Origin: Selenomonadaceae bacterium
GTDB lineage: Bacteria; Bacillota; Negativicutes; Selenomonadales; Selenomonadaceae
Assembly (NCBI GenBank): GCA_022773425.1
Contig: JALFBM010000027.1
Coordinates: 17,115 to 81,114 of the forward strand
Length of the DNA: 64,000 bases
Reading direction: 5' to 3'
In this document: positions 1 through 9,151 of the stretch, piece after piece
Layout: the number at the start of each line of letters is the position of its first letter
Numbering within the stretch: position 1 is the first letter of the stretch
Notes under the pieces: model-generated
The model's input: only the letters and a program-made list of their open reading frames with translations
What the model was told of the DNA's origin: nothing
The model's database searches: none
Program-made: the position numbers and the translations under genes

Positions 1-2289
1 GATCTTTTTGCGGACTTCACGATATTTGATGAAGTGGACTGCCGCAGTATTCTGCGGGAAATTTTTCAGCAGCGCGGGGAGACCTGGCCGGTCCAGGCGG
101 TACAAAATCTGATCGGCATGATGAAGCTGGCGCGCGGGGAAGCGCTGCTGTCTGGCGACAGGCCGTCTGATTATGCGGAAATCCTGCACGAGCTCCTGGA
201 GGAGCGGCCGCAGGAGTTGCAGAAGCGGTGCCTCGATGGAACATGGCGCTACAACGAGGCTATGTATCAAGGGTGGCGGAAATACGGCGCGCAGATCGCA
301 GCGCTCTACGATCAGCGGCTGCACGATGTGCACGGGCTGGATTTTGACGACCTGCTCGTCGAGGCGGGGCGGCTGCTCTCGCGGCCGGAAATCGCGGCGT
401 ACTGGGCGCAGCGGTTCCGCTTCATTCACATCGATGAGGTCCAGGATACGAGCGCCTTTGAGTACGCGGTGCTCGAGAAGCTTTTTGGTGCGAGCCGTCT
501 GATGCTCGCCGGCGATTTCTTCCAGACCATTTACGCGTGGCGCGGATCCCGCCCGGAAATCGTGCTCGGCGCGTATCGGGAAAAGTATCACCCGACAACT
601 ATCGTGTTCCGTGAGAATTATCGATCGACCCAGATCCTGCTCGACGCGTCGTTTGGCTGCCTGCAGAGCCTTTTCCCCGAACGCGTCGCGGCGGTCTACC
701 CGGATGGGCTCGAGGCGGAAAGCGAGGAGGCCGGCGTGCCGATCCTGCTAAAGGGCGCGCTCGATTTCGCCGAGGAAGCGCAGTGGATTTACGATACGAT
801 CGCGCAGCTCCCGGCGAAGGATTATGCGAAAATCTGCATCCTGACGCGGAATAACCGTTACAACAAGGCGCTTTCCCAGCAGTTCCGCTACCTCGGCCGG
901 GACGTGCCGGCCGAGGAGCGCATCCCGTTCATGCTGATCGACGACCAAAAGTTTTTCCGGCGGCAGGAGATCAAGGATGCGCTCGCCTTCTTGCGCTTGC
1001 TCGTAAGTCCGCATGACGTGACGAGCTTCATGCGGATCCTGCACCGGTTTGGCGGTGGGATCGGCCCTGCGCTGATTCACCGCATTTCTTCGCCGCCTTA
1101 CCGCGAGGCGGGCATCCGGCTGACAGACTATCTGGACCCCGTGGCGCGGCAGACCGGGGATCCCTATTCGGCGCTGCTCGAGGCGCTCCGGGCGGAACAG
1201 GTCGTCGTCTTCGATGTCGAGGCGACGGGCGTTGATCCGACACGCGATGAGATCATCCAGATCGCAGGCATCCGCCTTGACGCAGAGGGGCACGTAAAAA
1301 AGACCTTCAAGCGGCTGCTGCATCCGGCGCGTCCGGTCGGTGATTCCGTGAAGGTACACAAGCTCACGGACGCGTTTCTCGCGGAGCATGGCGAGAAACC
1401 GGAGAAAGTCTTGAAGGATTTTTGCGCTTTCGTTCGCGGCAGCATGGTTGTCGGGCACAACGTCACCTACGATATCGGCATTTTGCAGAGCCAGCTCGCG
1501 CGGCTCGGTCTGCCGCCGGCCGATTTCCTCGGTTTCTACGATACGCTCGATATCTTCCGGCGGTTCTATCCGAATCTGCCCAACCACCGTCTCGAGACCA
1601 TCGGCGCTTACTGCCAGGTCAAGCACGCGTCGAGCCACGACGCGATGGACGATATCCTCGCGACGGCGGAGATCCTGCTCTATGCCGTGAAGCGGAATAT
1701 CGCGCCGCGGGCGGCCGATCGCCGACAGTTTATGCAAGAGGATCTGCCAAAATTCGCGGGACTCGCGGCGATGATGGATGGGTTTCGCGAGCAGGCGGGG
1801 ATTGTGCGCCCGTGGCAGCTGCTCGGGCAGATTGTCGTCGAGGCCGGTATCGACGCGTATTACCGGAAACGACATGAGGAAGAACGGATTGAGAATCTGC
1901 GCGAACTGTTTCGCCAGGCAAGGGATACCGACGACCCGGCCATCCGGCCGCTCGATGCGGTCTTCAGGTTTCTGCGCTATACAACGCTTTCGAGTACGGA
2001 GCTCGACGCGCTGACGAAAAAGACGCAGATCCCGATTATCACGGTGCATCAGGCCAAGGGCACGGAATTTGATTATGTGTTCCTCGCGGGGCTGCAGGAG
2101 GGGACCTTTCCGGGTTTCCAAGCCATGCAGTCGGGCTGCCTCGACGAGGAAAAGCGCCTGTTCTACGTCGCGGTCACACGGGCGCGCAAACGGCTTTTTC
2201 TGTCGTGGAGCCAGCGTGTAAACAGCCACTACCAGCATATGAGCCCATTTATCCACGCGATACCGGCACGCTATCTGCGCAATGTCTGA
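1..2289 (+). CDS. UvrD/PcrA-like SF1 DNA helicase with embedded DEDDh exonuclease domain (5' partial)
   Basis: The frame is open from base 1, so the N-terminus with the Walker A motif lies outside the window; 762 codons are visible. Helicase motif II (IDEVQD, about residues 144-149 of the visible part), motif III (GDFFQTIYAWRG, from 171), motif V (HQAKGTEFD, near 683) and motif VI (YVAVTRAR, near 722) mark a superfamily 1A helicase. Between the helicase halves sits a DnaQ-like 3'-5' exonuclease with D405/E407 (FDVEATG), D491 (HNVTYD) and H546/D551 (SSHDAMDD), a complete DEDDh set. The protein probably unwinds and trims DNA in repair. The GTG at 34 is only an internal codon. The family call is firm; the cellular role is inferred. 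Confidence 0.88.
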   Translation, partial: DLFADFTIFDEVDCRSILREIFQQRGETWPVQAVQNLIGMMKLARGEALLSGDRPSDYAEILHELLEERPQELQKRCLDGTWRYNEAMYQGWRKYGAQIAALYDQRLHDVHGLDFDDLLVEAGRLLSRPEIAAYWAQRFRFIHIDEVQDTSAFEYAVLEKLFGASRLMLAGDFFQTIYAWRGSRPEIVLGAYREKYHPTTIVFRENYRSTQILLDASFGCLQSLFPERVAAVYPDGLEAESEEAGVPILLKGALDFAEEAQWIYDTIAQLPAKDYAKICILTRNNRYNKALSQQFRYLGRDVPAEERIPFMLIDDQKFFRRQEIKDALAFLRLLVSPHDVTSFMRILHRFGGGIGPALIHRISSPPYREAGIRLTDYLDPVARQTGDPYSALLEALRAEQVVVFDVEATGVDPTRDEIIQIAGIRLDAEGHVKKTFKRLLHPARPVGDSVKVHKLTDAFLAEHGEKPEKVLKDFCAFVRGSMVVGHNVTYDIGILQSQLARLGLPPADFLGFYDTLDIFRRFYPNLPNHRLETIGAYCQVKHASSHDAMDDILATAEILLYAVKRNIAPRAADRRQFMQEDLPKFAGLAAMMDGFREQAGIVRPWQLLGQIVVEAGIDAYYRKRHEEERIENLRELFRQARDTDDPAIRPLDAVFRFLRYTTLSSTELDALTKKTQIPIITVHQAKGTEFDYVFLAGLQEGTFPGFQAMQSGCLDEEKRLFYVAVTRARKRLFLSWSQRVNSHYQHMSPFIHAIPARYLRNV

Positions 2290-2303
2290 GAATATGGTAT
2301 ACT

Positions 2304-2346
2304 AAAAAAGGCCCCGTCAAGTTTCCACGCGTGACGGCGCCTTTTG
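2304..2346 (+). terminator. Rho-independent terminator after the helicase gene
   Basis: An imperfect inverted repeat (AAAAAGGCCCCGTCA with TGACGGCGCCTTTT, one internal mismatch) begins 15 bases after the helicase stop. It has A's on the left arm and T's on the right, as in a bidirectional terminator. Confidence 0.6.
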
Positions 2347-2485
2347 CAGGAAGGGAAGATCCTGCAGATGATGTTATGCGGGCATCGGGAATATGCCCCC
2401 TATACACAGTATAAGGAAAAATATATTTTATGTCAAGACAGAAATGGGACAGAAGACATATAAAATTTATGGGAGAGGTGTAAGC

Positions 2486-3538
2486 TTGTTATTTTCTCCT
2501 TTTATGGCAGAGCTCCGAAAGGGAAAGGCAGAGGGGTGCCATGTGTTCCTGATGGCCGGTGAGGAATCGTATTTCATCGACAAGGCGCGCGAATGGATTC
2601 TCTCCATGCTGTTTCCCGACGCGGCGGGGAGGCAGGACGGGCTCGAAAAGCTGCAGGGGGCGGTCGATACCGATAAGGTCATCCGTCTGCTTGAGAACGC
2701 GCCGTTTCTGACGGACAAGAACGTGGTATTCTGGCAGGATCCGCCTTTCCTGGCGGTGAAAAAAACCGACGGGGAAAAGCCGGAAAAAAAGACGAAGGAC
2801 AAAAAACAGGCGCGGTGGCTCGATTATCTGCAGAACCTGCCTCCGTACAGTTATCTGATCCTTCAGGCGGCGCATAAGCCGGATAAACGAAAAAAAATCT
2901 ATAAGACCCTCGAGCAGTATGGCATGGTGCTCGAGGCGGAACCCATCCGCGCATGGAATATCGGCGAATGGCTGCAGGGCAAGCTCCAGTCGATGCACCG
3001 CGATATGGACCGCGGTGCGCGCGCGTATTTCGCCCGTGCGGTCAGCGTCATGGACAAAATTGACCTGACCTACCTCGATACGGAGCTCAGCAAGCTCCCG
3101 CTTTACAGCGACAGGCAGCGGTATACGCAGCAGGATCTTGAGACGGTATTCTCGAGTCTCCCGGAGGTCTCTTCGTTTGCGCTGCTCGACGCGGTCAGTG
3201 AGCGGAACGGGCGGCGCGCGTTGATGCTGCTGCGGCGTCAGTTCGAGGACGGCACGTATTTCACGCGGATCCTCGCGCTGCTCGTCCGTCACGTGCGCCA
3301 GCTCTGGCAGGCAAAGGTTCTCATGGGGCAGGGCATTCGCGGCAGGGAGCTCGCGAAGCCGATGAGCCTGAACCCCTATATTGCGGAAAAAGTCGGCCAG
3401 GCCGCGGCGGCTTTTCCAGAATCCGTGCTTGAGCGTGGCATGCTCGAGCTCATCGATGCGGACTACCTGTTGAAAACGGGACAGGCCGGTAATGAGAGGC
3501 TGGAACATGCCATCATCACGCTATGCGGCGGGGCATGA
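2486..3538 (+). CDS. holA: DNA polymerase III delta subunit (clamp-loader subunit)
   Basis: The 350-aa product matches HolA in length and layout: an N-terminal P-loop-like fold without functional Walker motifs (FLMAGEESYFIDKAREW), a central lid region, and a C-terminal helical collar (LLDAVSERNGRRAL, LLVRHVRQLWQAK). HolA opens the beta sliding clamp during loading. I chose the TTG at 2486 because GGGAGAGG lies 7 bases upstream. The frame extends to an ATG at 2393, but that extension has no ribosome binding site and overlaps leader-like sequence. The identification rests on overall pattern, not on a catalytic motif. Confidence 0.85.
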   Translation: MLFSPFMAELRKGKAEGCHVFLMAGEESYFIDKAREWILSMLFPDAAGRQDGLEKLQGAVDTDKVIRLLENAPFLTDKNVVFWQDPPFLAVKKTDGEKPEKKTKDKKQARWLDYLQNLPPYSYLILQAAHKPDKRKKIYKTLEQYGMVLEAEPIRAWNIGEWLQGKLQSMHRDMDRGARAYFARAVSVMDKIDLTYLDTELSKLPLYSDRQRYTQQDLETVFSSLPEVSSFALLDAVSERNGRRALMLLRRQFEDGTYFTRILALLVRHVRQLWQAKVLMGQGIRGRELAKPMSLNPYIAEKVGQAAAAFPESVLERGMLELIDADYLLKTGQAGNERLEHAIITLCGGA

Positions 3539-3624
3539 AGACACGGAAACATCCAGCAAAACAGAGGGCTCAAATATAGAAACAAAGAGAGAAACGAAAA
3601 AATAGAGAGGTTTTAGGACCAGGG

Positions 3625-3653
3625 TTGACATACACCTGCTAAATTGCTATAAT
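3625..3653 (+). promoter_or_regulatory. Consensus sigma-70 promoter of rnpB
   Basis: TTGACA (3625-3630), a 17-base spacer and TATAAT (3648-3653) match both consensus hexamers exactly. Transcription would start about 3660, at the 5' end of the RNase P RNA. The 86 bases between holA and this promoter show no gene. Confidence 0.9.
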
Positions 3654-3662
3654 AGACACTGT

Positions 3663-4021
3663 TAATACGAGTCTTCAAGACAATCGCGGCTGGTTTATAC
3701 CAGATGAGGAAAGTCCGGGCTCCACAGGGCAGTGTGCTGGATAACGTCCAGCGGGGGCAACCCCAGGGAAAGTGCCATAGAGATTTAGACCGCCCGCTTC
3801 TGCGGGTAAGGGTGGAAAGGTGCGGTAAGAGCGCACCAGCGGTCAGGTGACTGGCCGGCTAGGTAAACCCCACATGGAGCAAGACCAAATAGGGAAGGGA
3901 TGATGCGGCCCGCGGATCCTTCCGGGTTGCGTCGCTTGAGCCTGCAGGCAACTGCAGCGCCTAGATAAATGATTGTCGCCGCGCAAGCGGAACAGAACTC
4001 GGCTTATTGATCGCTTGTATT
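3663..4021 (+). ncRNA. rnpB: RNase P RNA (catalytic RNA, tRNA 5' maturation)
   Basis: The universally conserved 5' core GAGGAAAGTCCGGGCTCC occurs at 3706-3723, and the 3' conserved ACAGAACTCGGCTTA at about 3991-4005. Outer helix P1 can form between AATACGAG (3663-3670) and CTTGTATT (4014-4021), which sets the ends at about 359 nt, normal for the family. A consensus promoter lies just upstream and a terminator just downstream. Exact ends are accurate to a few bases only. Confidence 0.95.
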
Positions 4022-4042
4022 GACCTTTGATTTGCATATGGC

Positions 4043-4076
4043 TTGGCTGATGGAAAACCGTCAGCCAGTTTTTATT
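4043..4076 (+). terminator. Terminator of rnpB
   Basis: The hairpin TTGGCTGATGG-aaaa-CCGTCAGCCAG is followed by TTTTTATTT, directly after the RNase P RNA. Confidence 0.85.
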
Positions 4077-4192
4077 TCCGGGTTAAATCTGAAAGTTATC
4101 TGAAAGAATCCAGAAATGGATGGAACAATCCGGGGATCTTGCCTTACTTCGAAGTACGACGACATACGTCGTATGATAAATAAAACGTATTG

Positions 4193-4366
4193 GGTTTCAA
4201 AGATACAGCCGAATCTAACCCAGGAGCGGGGGAACCATGGAAAACGCGCAGCCGTTTTCTTTTTGGGGTGAACGCGTGGATCTAGCCCGGCGGGACCGGT
4301 GCGATGAAATCTGCGAGGGTGGTCTTCTCTACCCTAACCCGGCAGCTAACCTCGTAGGCGATTTAA
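4193..4366 (+). promoter_or_regulatory. ydaO/yuaA-type cyclic di-AMP riboswitch
   Basis: The leader contains the family's conserved blocks in order: GGAGCGGGGGAACC (4223-4236), GGGGTGAA (4265-4272), AGGGT...ACCCTAACCCGGCAGCT (about 4316-4347) and AACCTCGTAGGCG (4348-4360). The aptamer ends about 17 bases before the start of an NlpC/P60 hydrolase, a known target class for this riboswitch, which normally lowers expression when c-di-AMP is high. I see no clear intrinsic terminator between aptamer and gene, so control may act through the ribosome binding site GAGAGGAG or by another mechanism. Upstream, 4155-4173 holds an inverted repeat (TACGACG-acata-CGTCGTA). Confidence 0.9.
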
Positions 4367-4382
4367 GAGAGGAGTTGGCTTT

Positions 4383-5048
4383 TTGAGTAAAGCAGCACGT
4401 ATCTTCACATTGACGGTGGCTCTGGTCTTATGCCTTTCGAGCATGGCAGGGGCATCGGCCTTCCGCGTTGGCGATCAGGGTACGGATGTAGCAGAAATCC
4501 AGGGACAGCTTCATAGCCTCGGCTACGATGTCAAGGCTGATGGGGATTACGGTCCGGCAACAGCCGAGGCAGTCAAGGCGTTCCAGCTATCCCGTGGCCT
4601 TTCCGCTGATGGTCTGGTGGGGTCAGCAACCTATTCTGCACTGCTCGGCAAAACGATGCCGGAGGTGGTGCACAGCACGAACGCGGTTTCGAATGCGGTG
4701 GTTTCCGAGTCGATGAACTATCTCGGCGTGCCGTACGTCTTTGGCGGTACGACGCCGAGCGGCTTTGACTGCTCGGGCTATGTGCGCTATGTCTTCGCGC
4801 AGGCGGGCATTTACCTGCCGCGCACGGCAGACGCACAGTATGAGTGCGGCTATGCGGTCTCGACCGCAGAGCTCCAGCCGGGCGACCTGGTGTTCTTCTC
4901 CACGTACGAGCCGGGCGCGTCGCATGTCGGCATCTATCTCGGTGACGGCAACTTCATCAACGCGTCCTCGAGCCGCGGCGTTTCCGTCGCTTCGCTCTAC
5001 AGCTCTTACTGGGGTTCCTGCTATATCGGTGCCCGCCGCGTCATGTAA
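4383..5048 (+). CDS. Secreted NlpC/P60 peptidoglycan endopeptidase with N-terminal peptidoglycan-binding domain
   Basis: The 221-aa protein has a signal peptide (about residues 1-25, ending AGASA), a PG_binding_1 domain (about 27-90, with GDQGTDVAEIQ and DGDYGPATAEAVKAFQ), and a C-terminal NlpC/P60 cysteine peptidase. Catalytic Cys130 lies in FDCSG and His181 in SHVGIY. The family cleaves peptide stems of peptidoglycan. Start is TTG with GAGAGGAG upstream. Expression is probably controlled by the c-di-AMP riboswitch in its leader, linking wall cutting to the wall-stress messenger. A terminator follows. Confidence 0.92.
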   Translation: MSKAARIFTLTVALVLCLSSMAGASAFRVGDQGTDVAEIQGQLHSLGYDVKADGDYGPATAEAVKAFQLSRGLSADGLVGSATYSALLGKTMPEVVHSTNAVSNAVVSESMNYLGVPYVFGGTTPSGFDCSGYVRYVFAQAGIYLPRTADAQYECGYAVSTAELQPGDLVFFSTYEPGASHVGIYLGDGNFINASSSRGVSVASLYSSYWGSCYIGARRVM

Positions 5049-5065
5049 CAACGAGACGATTTTTT

Positions 5066-5095
5066 GGGAGAGGCAGAACCTCTCCTCTTTTTTTC
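5066..5095 (+). terminator. Terminator after the NlpC/P60 gene
   Basis: GGAGAGG-cagaa-CCTCTCC (5067-5085) is followed by a T-rich run. Confidence 0.88.
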
Positions 5096-5125
5096 TATGC
5101 TTTGCTGCAGGCAGGGGGATTGAGC

Positions 5126-5203
5126 ATGGGCGATTTGTTTTTGTGGCTGCTCATCGCAATGATGTTGGCCTATACGTTTTGGGATGAACTCTTTACGGAC
5201 TAA
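5126..5203 (+). CDS. Putative 25-aa single-span membrane micropeptide
   Basis: ATG at 5126 follows a strong site (GCAGGGGGA, about 7 bases away). The peptide starts MGDLFLWLLIAMMLAYTF and ends in an acidic tail (WDELFTD), a plausible single transmembrane helix. It lies alone between a terminator and folB. Function is unknown. It is real if the same short peptide is kept in related genomes; otherwise it may be a chance frame. Confidence 0.4.
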   Translation: MGDLFLWLLIAMMLAYTFWDELFTD

Positions 5204-5290
5204 ATCTTTTTTCGAAAAGGATTTTACCAGGGAGATATCGAATAGAGAAGTATAGCAGAAGAATCGGTTCGTTTAGAGGGGGAGACAACG

Positions 5291-5653
5291 ATGACAAAGG
5301 TCAGGATCATGAATATGATGTTCTACGGTTTCCACGGCGTCTATGAATACGAGCGGGAACAGGGACAGAAATTCTATGTGGATATCGAGGTCGAGACGAA
5401 GGACGATACCGTCGCAAAGACCGACGACATGAAGGACGGCGTCGATCCGGCGGCTGTCTACGAGTTCGTCAAGGAGGCCATGGAGAAAAAACGGTATCAG
5501 AATCTCACGGCACTTGCGGCGCATATCGGTGACGACCTGCTCGGGAAATATCCGCATTTCCGCGCGGTGACGGCGCGCATCCGCAAACCGTCCGTACCGA
5601 TTTCCGGCCCGCTCGATTACGTCGAGGCCGAGGTCACGCGCGAGGCAAAATAA
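5291..5653 (+). CDS. folB: Dihydroneopterin aldolase (folate biosynthesis)
   Basis: The 120-aa protein has the FolB pattern: MMFYGFHGVYEYEREQGQ near the start, the conserved Y in VYEFVKEAM, the LTALAAHIGDDLL helix, and RKPSVPISGPLDYVEAEV with the catalytic lysine. It converts dihydroneopterin to 6-hydroxymethyl-dihydropterin and glycolaldehyde. ATG follows GAGGGGGAG. No other folate genes are adjacent in the window. Confidence 0.93.
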   Translation: MTKVRIMNMMFYGFHGVYEYEREQGQKFYVDIEVETKDDTVAKTDDMKDGVDPAAVYEFVKEAMEKKRYQNLTALAAHIGDDLLGKYPHFRAVTARIRKPSVPISGPLDYVEAEVTREAK

Positions 5654-5666
5654 TCGGAGGTTTTTG

Positions 5667-5698
5667 GGTGCTGCGCGGCGCGCGGCACTCTTTTTCTA
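5667..5698 (+). terminator. Terminator after folB
   Basis: GTGCTGCG-cgg-CGCGGCAC is followed by TCTTTTTC. Confidence 0.8.
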
Positions 5699-5706
5699 TT
5701 TTATAG

Positions 5707-5735
5707 TTGCATTTCGTAACAATTTTCTGTAAGAT
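5707..5735 (+). promoter_or_regulatory. Predicted promoter of the dprA-topA-trmFO-hslVU unit
   Basis: TTGCAT (5707-5712), 17 bases, TAAGAT (5730-5735). It lies between the folB terminator and dprA and is the best promoter for the tightly packed downstream genes. Confidence 0.6.
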
Positions 5736-5787
5736 TGTATATCGTATAGGGGTATTCTATCTTTATGGGTGGAAGCTGGGGATAAGT

Positions 5788-6885
5788 GTGAGTGAGGAAA
5801 CGAAGGAACGATATCTTCTCGCGGCCTTATCGGAGGTCCCCGGGTTCGGGAGCCGACGGCTCCGTCGGCTGCTCGAGGCGTTCCCGGCAGCGGAGCTTTG
5901 GCGGATTCCTGTGGAGGAAATGCGCGAGGTCGAGCCATCGGCGGCGCTGCGCGGCCGACTTGCCGCGTTCCGCGCCGAGCATCCGGATGAGCCGGAAAGG
6001 CTGCGGGAGCGTTGCGAGAAAGCGGGCGCGGCGGTCTGCACGATCCATTCTGCGGTGTATCCCGATGCCTTGCGCGAGATTTTCGATCCGCCGATTGTGC
6101 TTTACTACCGCGGTACCATGATCCCCGACGCACGTCGTGTCGCCATGGTCGGGTCCCGCCGCTGCAGCAGCTACGGCGAGGGCATCGCTCAGCATTTTGC
6201 ACGGGATTTCGTTGCGGCTGGCCTGACCGTCGTCAGCGGTGCCGCGCGCGGCATCGATACGAACGCGCACAAGGGCGCGCTAAGGGGCGGCGGCCGCACG
6301 GCCGCCGTGCTCGGCTGCGGGATCGACATCGCCTATCCGCGGGAGAACCGGCGCCTGCTCGAGGAAATCGCGGAACACGGCGTGGTGATCAGCGAGTACG
6401 GGCCGGGCGTGCAGCCTCTGCCCGCGTTTTTCCCAGCGCGCAATCGCATCATCAGCGGCCTTTCGGAGGGAACGCTGGTCGTCGAGGCGGCGCGTCGCAG
6501 CGGGTCATTGATCACGGCGGAGCTCGCGCTTTCGGAGGGGCGGAACGTCTACGCGGTGCCGGGCAGCATCTGGTCGGCATCCTCCGCTGGCTGCCATCAT
6601 CTGATTCAGCAAGGGGCAAAGCTCGTGACTGCGCCGCCGGATGTCCTCGAGGACTATGGCGTCGAGGCTGTGCCATCGCGGGAAAAACGCCTTTCGTTGA
6701 GCCCCGAGGAGAGAAAAATCTGGCAGGTGCTTTCCTTTGACCATTATCTGACCCCGGACGAAATCGTCCTGAGCCTGCCGGACGGCGATATCGCGAATCT
6801 TCCCCTGCTGCTCCTGCAAATGGAGCTTAAGGGATTGATCCTACAGAACGATTTGCACGCCTATCGGCGCGCGGAGAGGGAGTGA
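5788..6885 (+). CDS. dprA: DprA/Smf DNA-processing protein
   Basis: The 365-aa protein has an N-terminal helical/SAM-like part (about 1-90), the DprA Rossmann fold (VAMVGSRRCSSYGEG, VSGAARGIDTNAH, AVLGCGIDIAYPREN, GPGVQPLPAFFPARNRIISGLS, ARRSGSLITAELAL) and a C-terminal winged-helix-like DML1 domain. DprA loads RecA on incoming single-stranded DNA in natural transformation. The GTG at 5788 is chosen because GGGG lies 6 bases upstream. The in-frame extension to 5707 would overlap the promoter. The gene is adjacent to topA, as smf is in Bacillus. Confidence 0.93.
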   Translation: MSEETKERYLLAALSEVPGFGSRRLRRLLEAFPAAELWRIPVEEMREVEPSAALRGRLAAFRAEHPDEPERLRERCEKAGAAVCTIHSAVYPDALREIFDPPIVLYYRGTMIPDARRVAMVGSRRCSSYGEGIAQHFARDFVAAGLTVVSGAARGIDTNAHKGALRGGGRTAAVLGCGIDIAYPRENRRLLEEIAEHGVVISEYGPGVQPLPAFFPARNRIISGLSEGTLVVEAARRSGSLITAELALSEGRNVYAVPGSIWSASSAGCHHLIQQGAKLVTAPPDVLEDYGVEAVPSREKRLSLSPEERKIWQVLSFDHYLTPDEIVLSLPDGDIANLPLLLLQMELKGLILQNDLHAYRRAERE

Positions 6886-6889
6886 ACTT

Positions 6890-9151
6890 TTGGCGGCTAC
6901 AGCAGAAAAGAAAAAAACGGCTTCGTCCAAAATGAAAACGAAGAAGAAAAGAACGGCGCCGAAGAAAATCCTCGTCATCGTGGAGTCTCCGGCGAAGGCC
7001 AAAACCATAGAGAAGTATCTGGGACGCCGGTACATGGTTCGCGCGTCGATGGGACATCTGCGCGACCTGCCGAAAAGTCAGTTCGGCATCGACGTGGAGC
7101 ACGATTTCGCGCCGAAATATATCAATATCCGCGGCAAGGGCGATCTGATCAAAGCGCTCAAGAAGGATGCGAAGCACGCGAGCAAAATCTATCTCGCAAG
7201 CGATCCCGATCGCGAGGGAGAAGCTATCGCGTGGCATCTGGCGTATATCCTCGGTTTGGATCCGTCCGATGACTGCCGCATCGTGTTCAACGAGATTACG
7301 AAGCCGGCCATCCAGGAGGCGGTCAAGCATCCGCGCAAAATCAATCTCGACCAGGTAGACGCGCAGCAGGCGCGCCGCATGCTCGACCGCATCGTCGGCT
7401 ACAAGCTCTCGCCGCTGCTCTGGCGGAAAATCCGCAAGGGCCTTTCGGCCGGTCGCGTGCAGTCGGTGACGGTCAAGCTGATCTGCGACCGGGAGAAAGA
7501 GATCCAGGCTTTCCAGTCGGAAGAATACTGGACGGTCGGCATGAAGCTCCGCAAGGAGAAATCCGCTATGTTTGACGCGGAGCTCACGCAGATCGACGGG
7601 GAAAAGCTAAGCCTCAGGAACAAGGAGGAAACGGAGAAGGTCGTCGCGGATCTCAAGGAACAGGCGCTGACGGTAAAAGCCGTGAAGCGCAGCGAGCGCA
7701 AGCGCCGCGCGCCGGCTCCTTTTACGACGAGCTCGCTGCAGCAGGACGCCGCGCGCAAGCTCGGTTTTGTCTCCCGGCGCACGATGCGCATTGCGCAGCA
7801 GCTCTACGAAGGCATCGAGCTCGGTCATCACGGGGCCACCGGTCTGATTACCTATATGCGTACGGACTCGACGCGTATCTCGGAGTTGGCGCAGGGCGAG
7901 GCGAGAACGTTCCTGGAGAGCAGTCTCGGTGCGGCTTATGTGCCGGAAAAACCAAACGTCTACGCGGCCGGCAAAAAGGCGCAGGACGCCCATGAGGCCA
8001 TCCGCCCGACGAATATTGAGCTGACTCCGGCGAGCCTCGAGAAATATCTCGACAAGGACCAGATGAAGCTCTACACGCTGATCTGGCAGCGCTTCGCGGC
8101 GAGTCAGATGACGCCTGCCATCTACGACACGATGAGCGTGACGATTCAAGCGGGCACGCGCTATACGATCCGCACGAATGGTTCGAAGCTGAAATTCCCG
8201 GGCTTTACGGCGGTTTACGCGGGCGCGGACAGCAAGAAGAAGGAAAAGGATATCGTACTGCCGGATATGGAAGCCGGCGACAGCCTGCATCTCGCCAAGA
8301 CCTTGCCGGAACAGCATTTCACGGAGCCGCCTCCGCGCTACAACGACGCTTCGCTCGTCAAGACACTCGAGGAGAAGGAAATCGGCCGTCCGAGCACCTA
8401 CGCACCGATCATCGACACGATCCAGGCGCGCGGCTATGTACAGCGCATCGACAAGCATTTCCAGCCGACGGAGCTCGGCTTCGTCGTCATCGATATGCTG
8501 GAGAAGTACTTCAAGGATATCGTCAACGTGAAGTTCACGGCGAATCTCGAGAACGAGCTCGATGAAATCGCGGAGGGAAAGGTGGAGAAAAACGACCTGC
8601 TGCGCGAGTTCTACGGACCGTTCGAGCAAACGGTTGAGAAGGCGGACGAAGCCATCGGCAAGGTCGAGATGCCGGTCGAGGTATCGAACGTGCGCTGCGA
8701 GAAATGCGGCCGCATGATGGTCGTGAAGCAGGGCCGCTACGGCAAGTTCCTCGCCTGCCCAGGTTTCCCGGAGTGCCGGAATACAAAACCGCTGCTCGTC
8801 GATACCGGCGTTAAATGTCCGAAATGCGGCGGCGCGATCGTCGAGCGCAAAACGCGCCGCGGCCGGAAATTCTATGGCTGCGAGAACTACCCGGACTGCG
8901 ACTACACGACCTGGGACGCACCGCAGAAAGAGACGTGCAAGGTGTGCGGATCGTTCCTGCTGCTGCACCGGTTTAAAAATGGGCGCACGATGCTCTACTG
9001 CAGCAACGACGCCTGCCCGTCGCGCATCGACCACCCCATCAACCAGGAGCTTGAGAGGATCCGCGCGCGCATGGAAGCGAAGAAAAAGCGCGATGCGGAA
9101 AAAGCGGCGGAAGAGGCGCAGAAAAAAGAAGAAAAGGAACAGAAGGCATGA
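6890..9151 (+). CDS. topA: DNA topoisomerase I (type IA)
   Basis: The 753-aa enzyme relaxes negative supercoils. Visible are the TOPRIM domain ([30 protein letters not shown]), the active-site Tyr322 in ITYMRTDST, and three C-terminal Cys4 zinc-ribbon repeats (starting RCEKCG, KCPKCG and CKVCGS). The N-terminal lysine-rich extension (about 1-24) may bind DNA. TTG start with GAGAGGGAG upstream, 4 bases after the dprA stop. The stop overlaps trmFO by 4 bases, so the genes are co-transcribed. Confidence 0.97.
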   Translation: MAATAEKKKTASSKMKTKKKRTAPKKILVIVESPAKAKTIEKYLGRRYMVRASMGHLRDLPKSQFGIDVEHDFAPKYINIRGKGDLIKALKKDAKHASKIYLASDPDREGEAIAWHLAYILGLDPSDDCRIVFNEITKPAIQEAVKHPRKINLDQVDAQQARRMLDRIVGYKLSPLLWRKIRKGLSAGRVQSVTVKLICDREKEIQAFQSEEYWTVGMKLRKEKSAMFDAELTQIDGEKLSLRNKEETEKVVADLKEQALTVKAVKRSERKRRAPAPFTTSSLQQDAARKLGFVSRRTMRIAQQLYEGIELGHHGATGLITYMRTDSTRISELAQGEARTFLESSLGAAYVPEKPNVYAAGKKAQDAHEAIRPTNIELTPASLEKYLDKDQMKLYTLIWQRFAASQMTPAIYDTMSVTIQAGTRYTIRTNGSKLKFPGFTAVYAGADSKKKEKDIVLPDMEAGDSLHLAKTLPEQHFTEPPPRYNDASLVKTLEEKEIGRPSTYAPIIDTIQARGYVQRIDKHFQPTELGFVVIDMLEKYFKDIVNVKFTANLENELDEIAEGKVEKNDLLREFYGPFEQTVEKADEAIGKVEMPVEVSNVRCEKCGRMMVVKQGRYGKFLACPGFPECRNTKPLLVDTGVKCPKCGGAIVERKTRRGRKFYGCENYPDCDYTTWDAPQKETCKVCGSFLLLHRFKNGRTMLYCSNDACPSRIDHPINQELERIRARMEAKKKRDAEKAAEEAQKKEEKEQKA

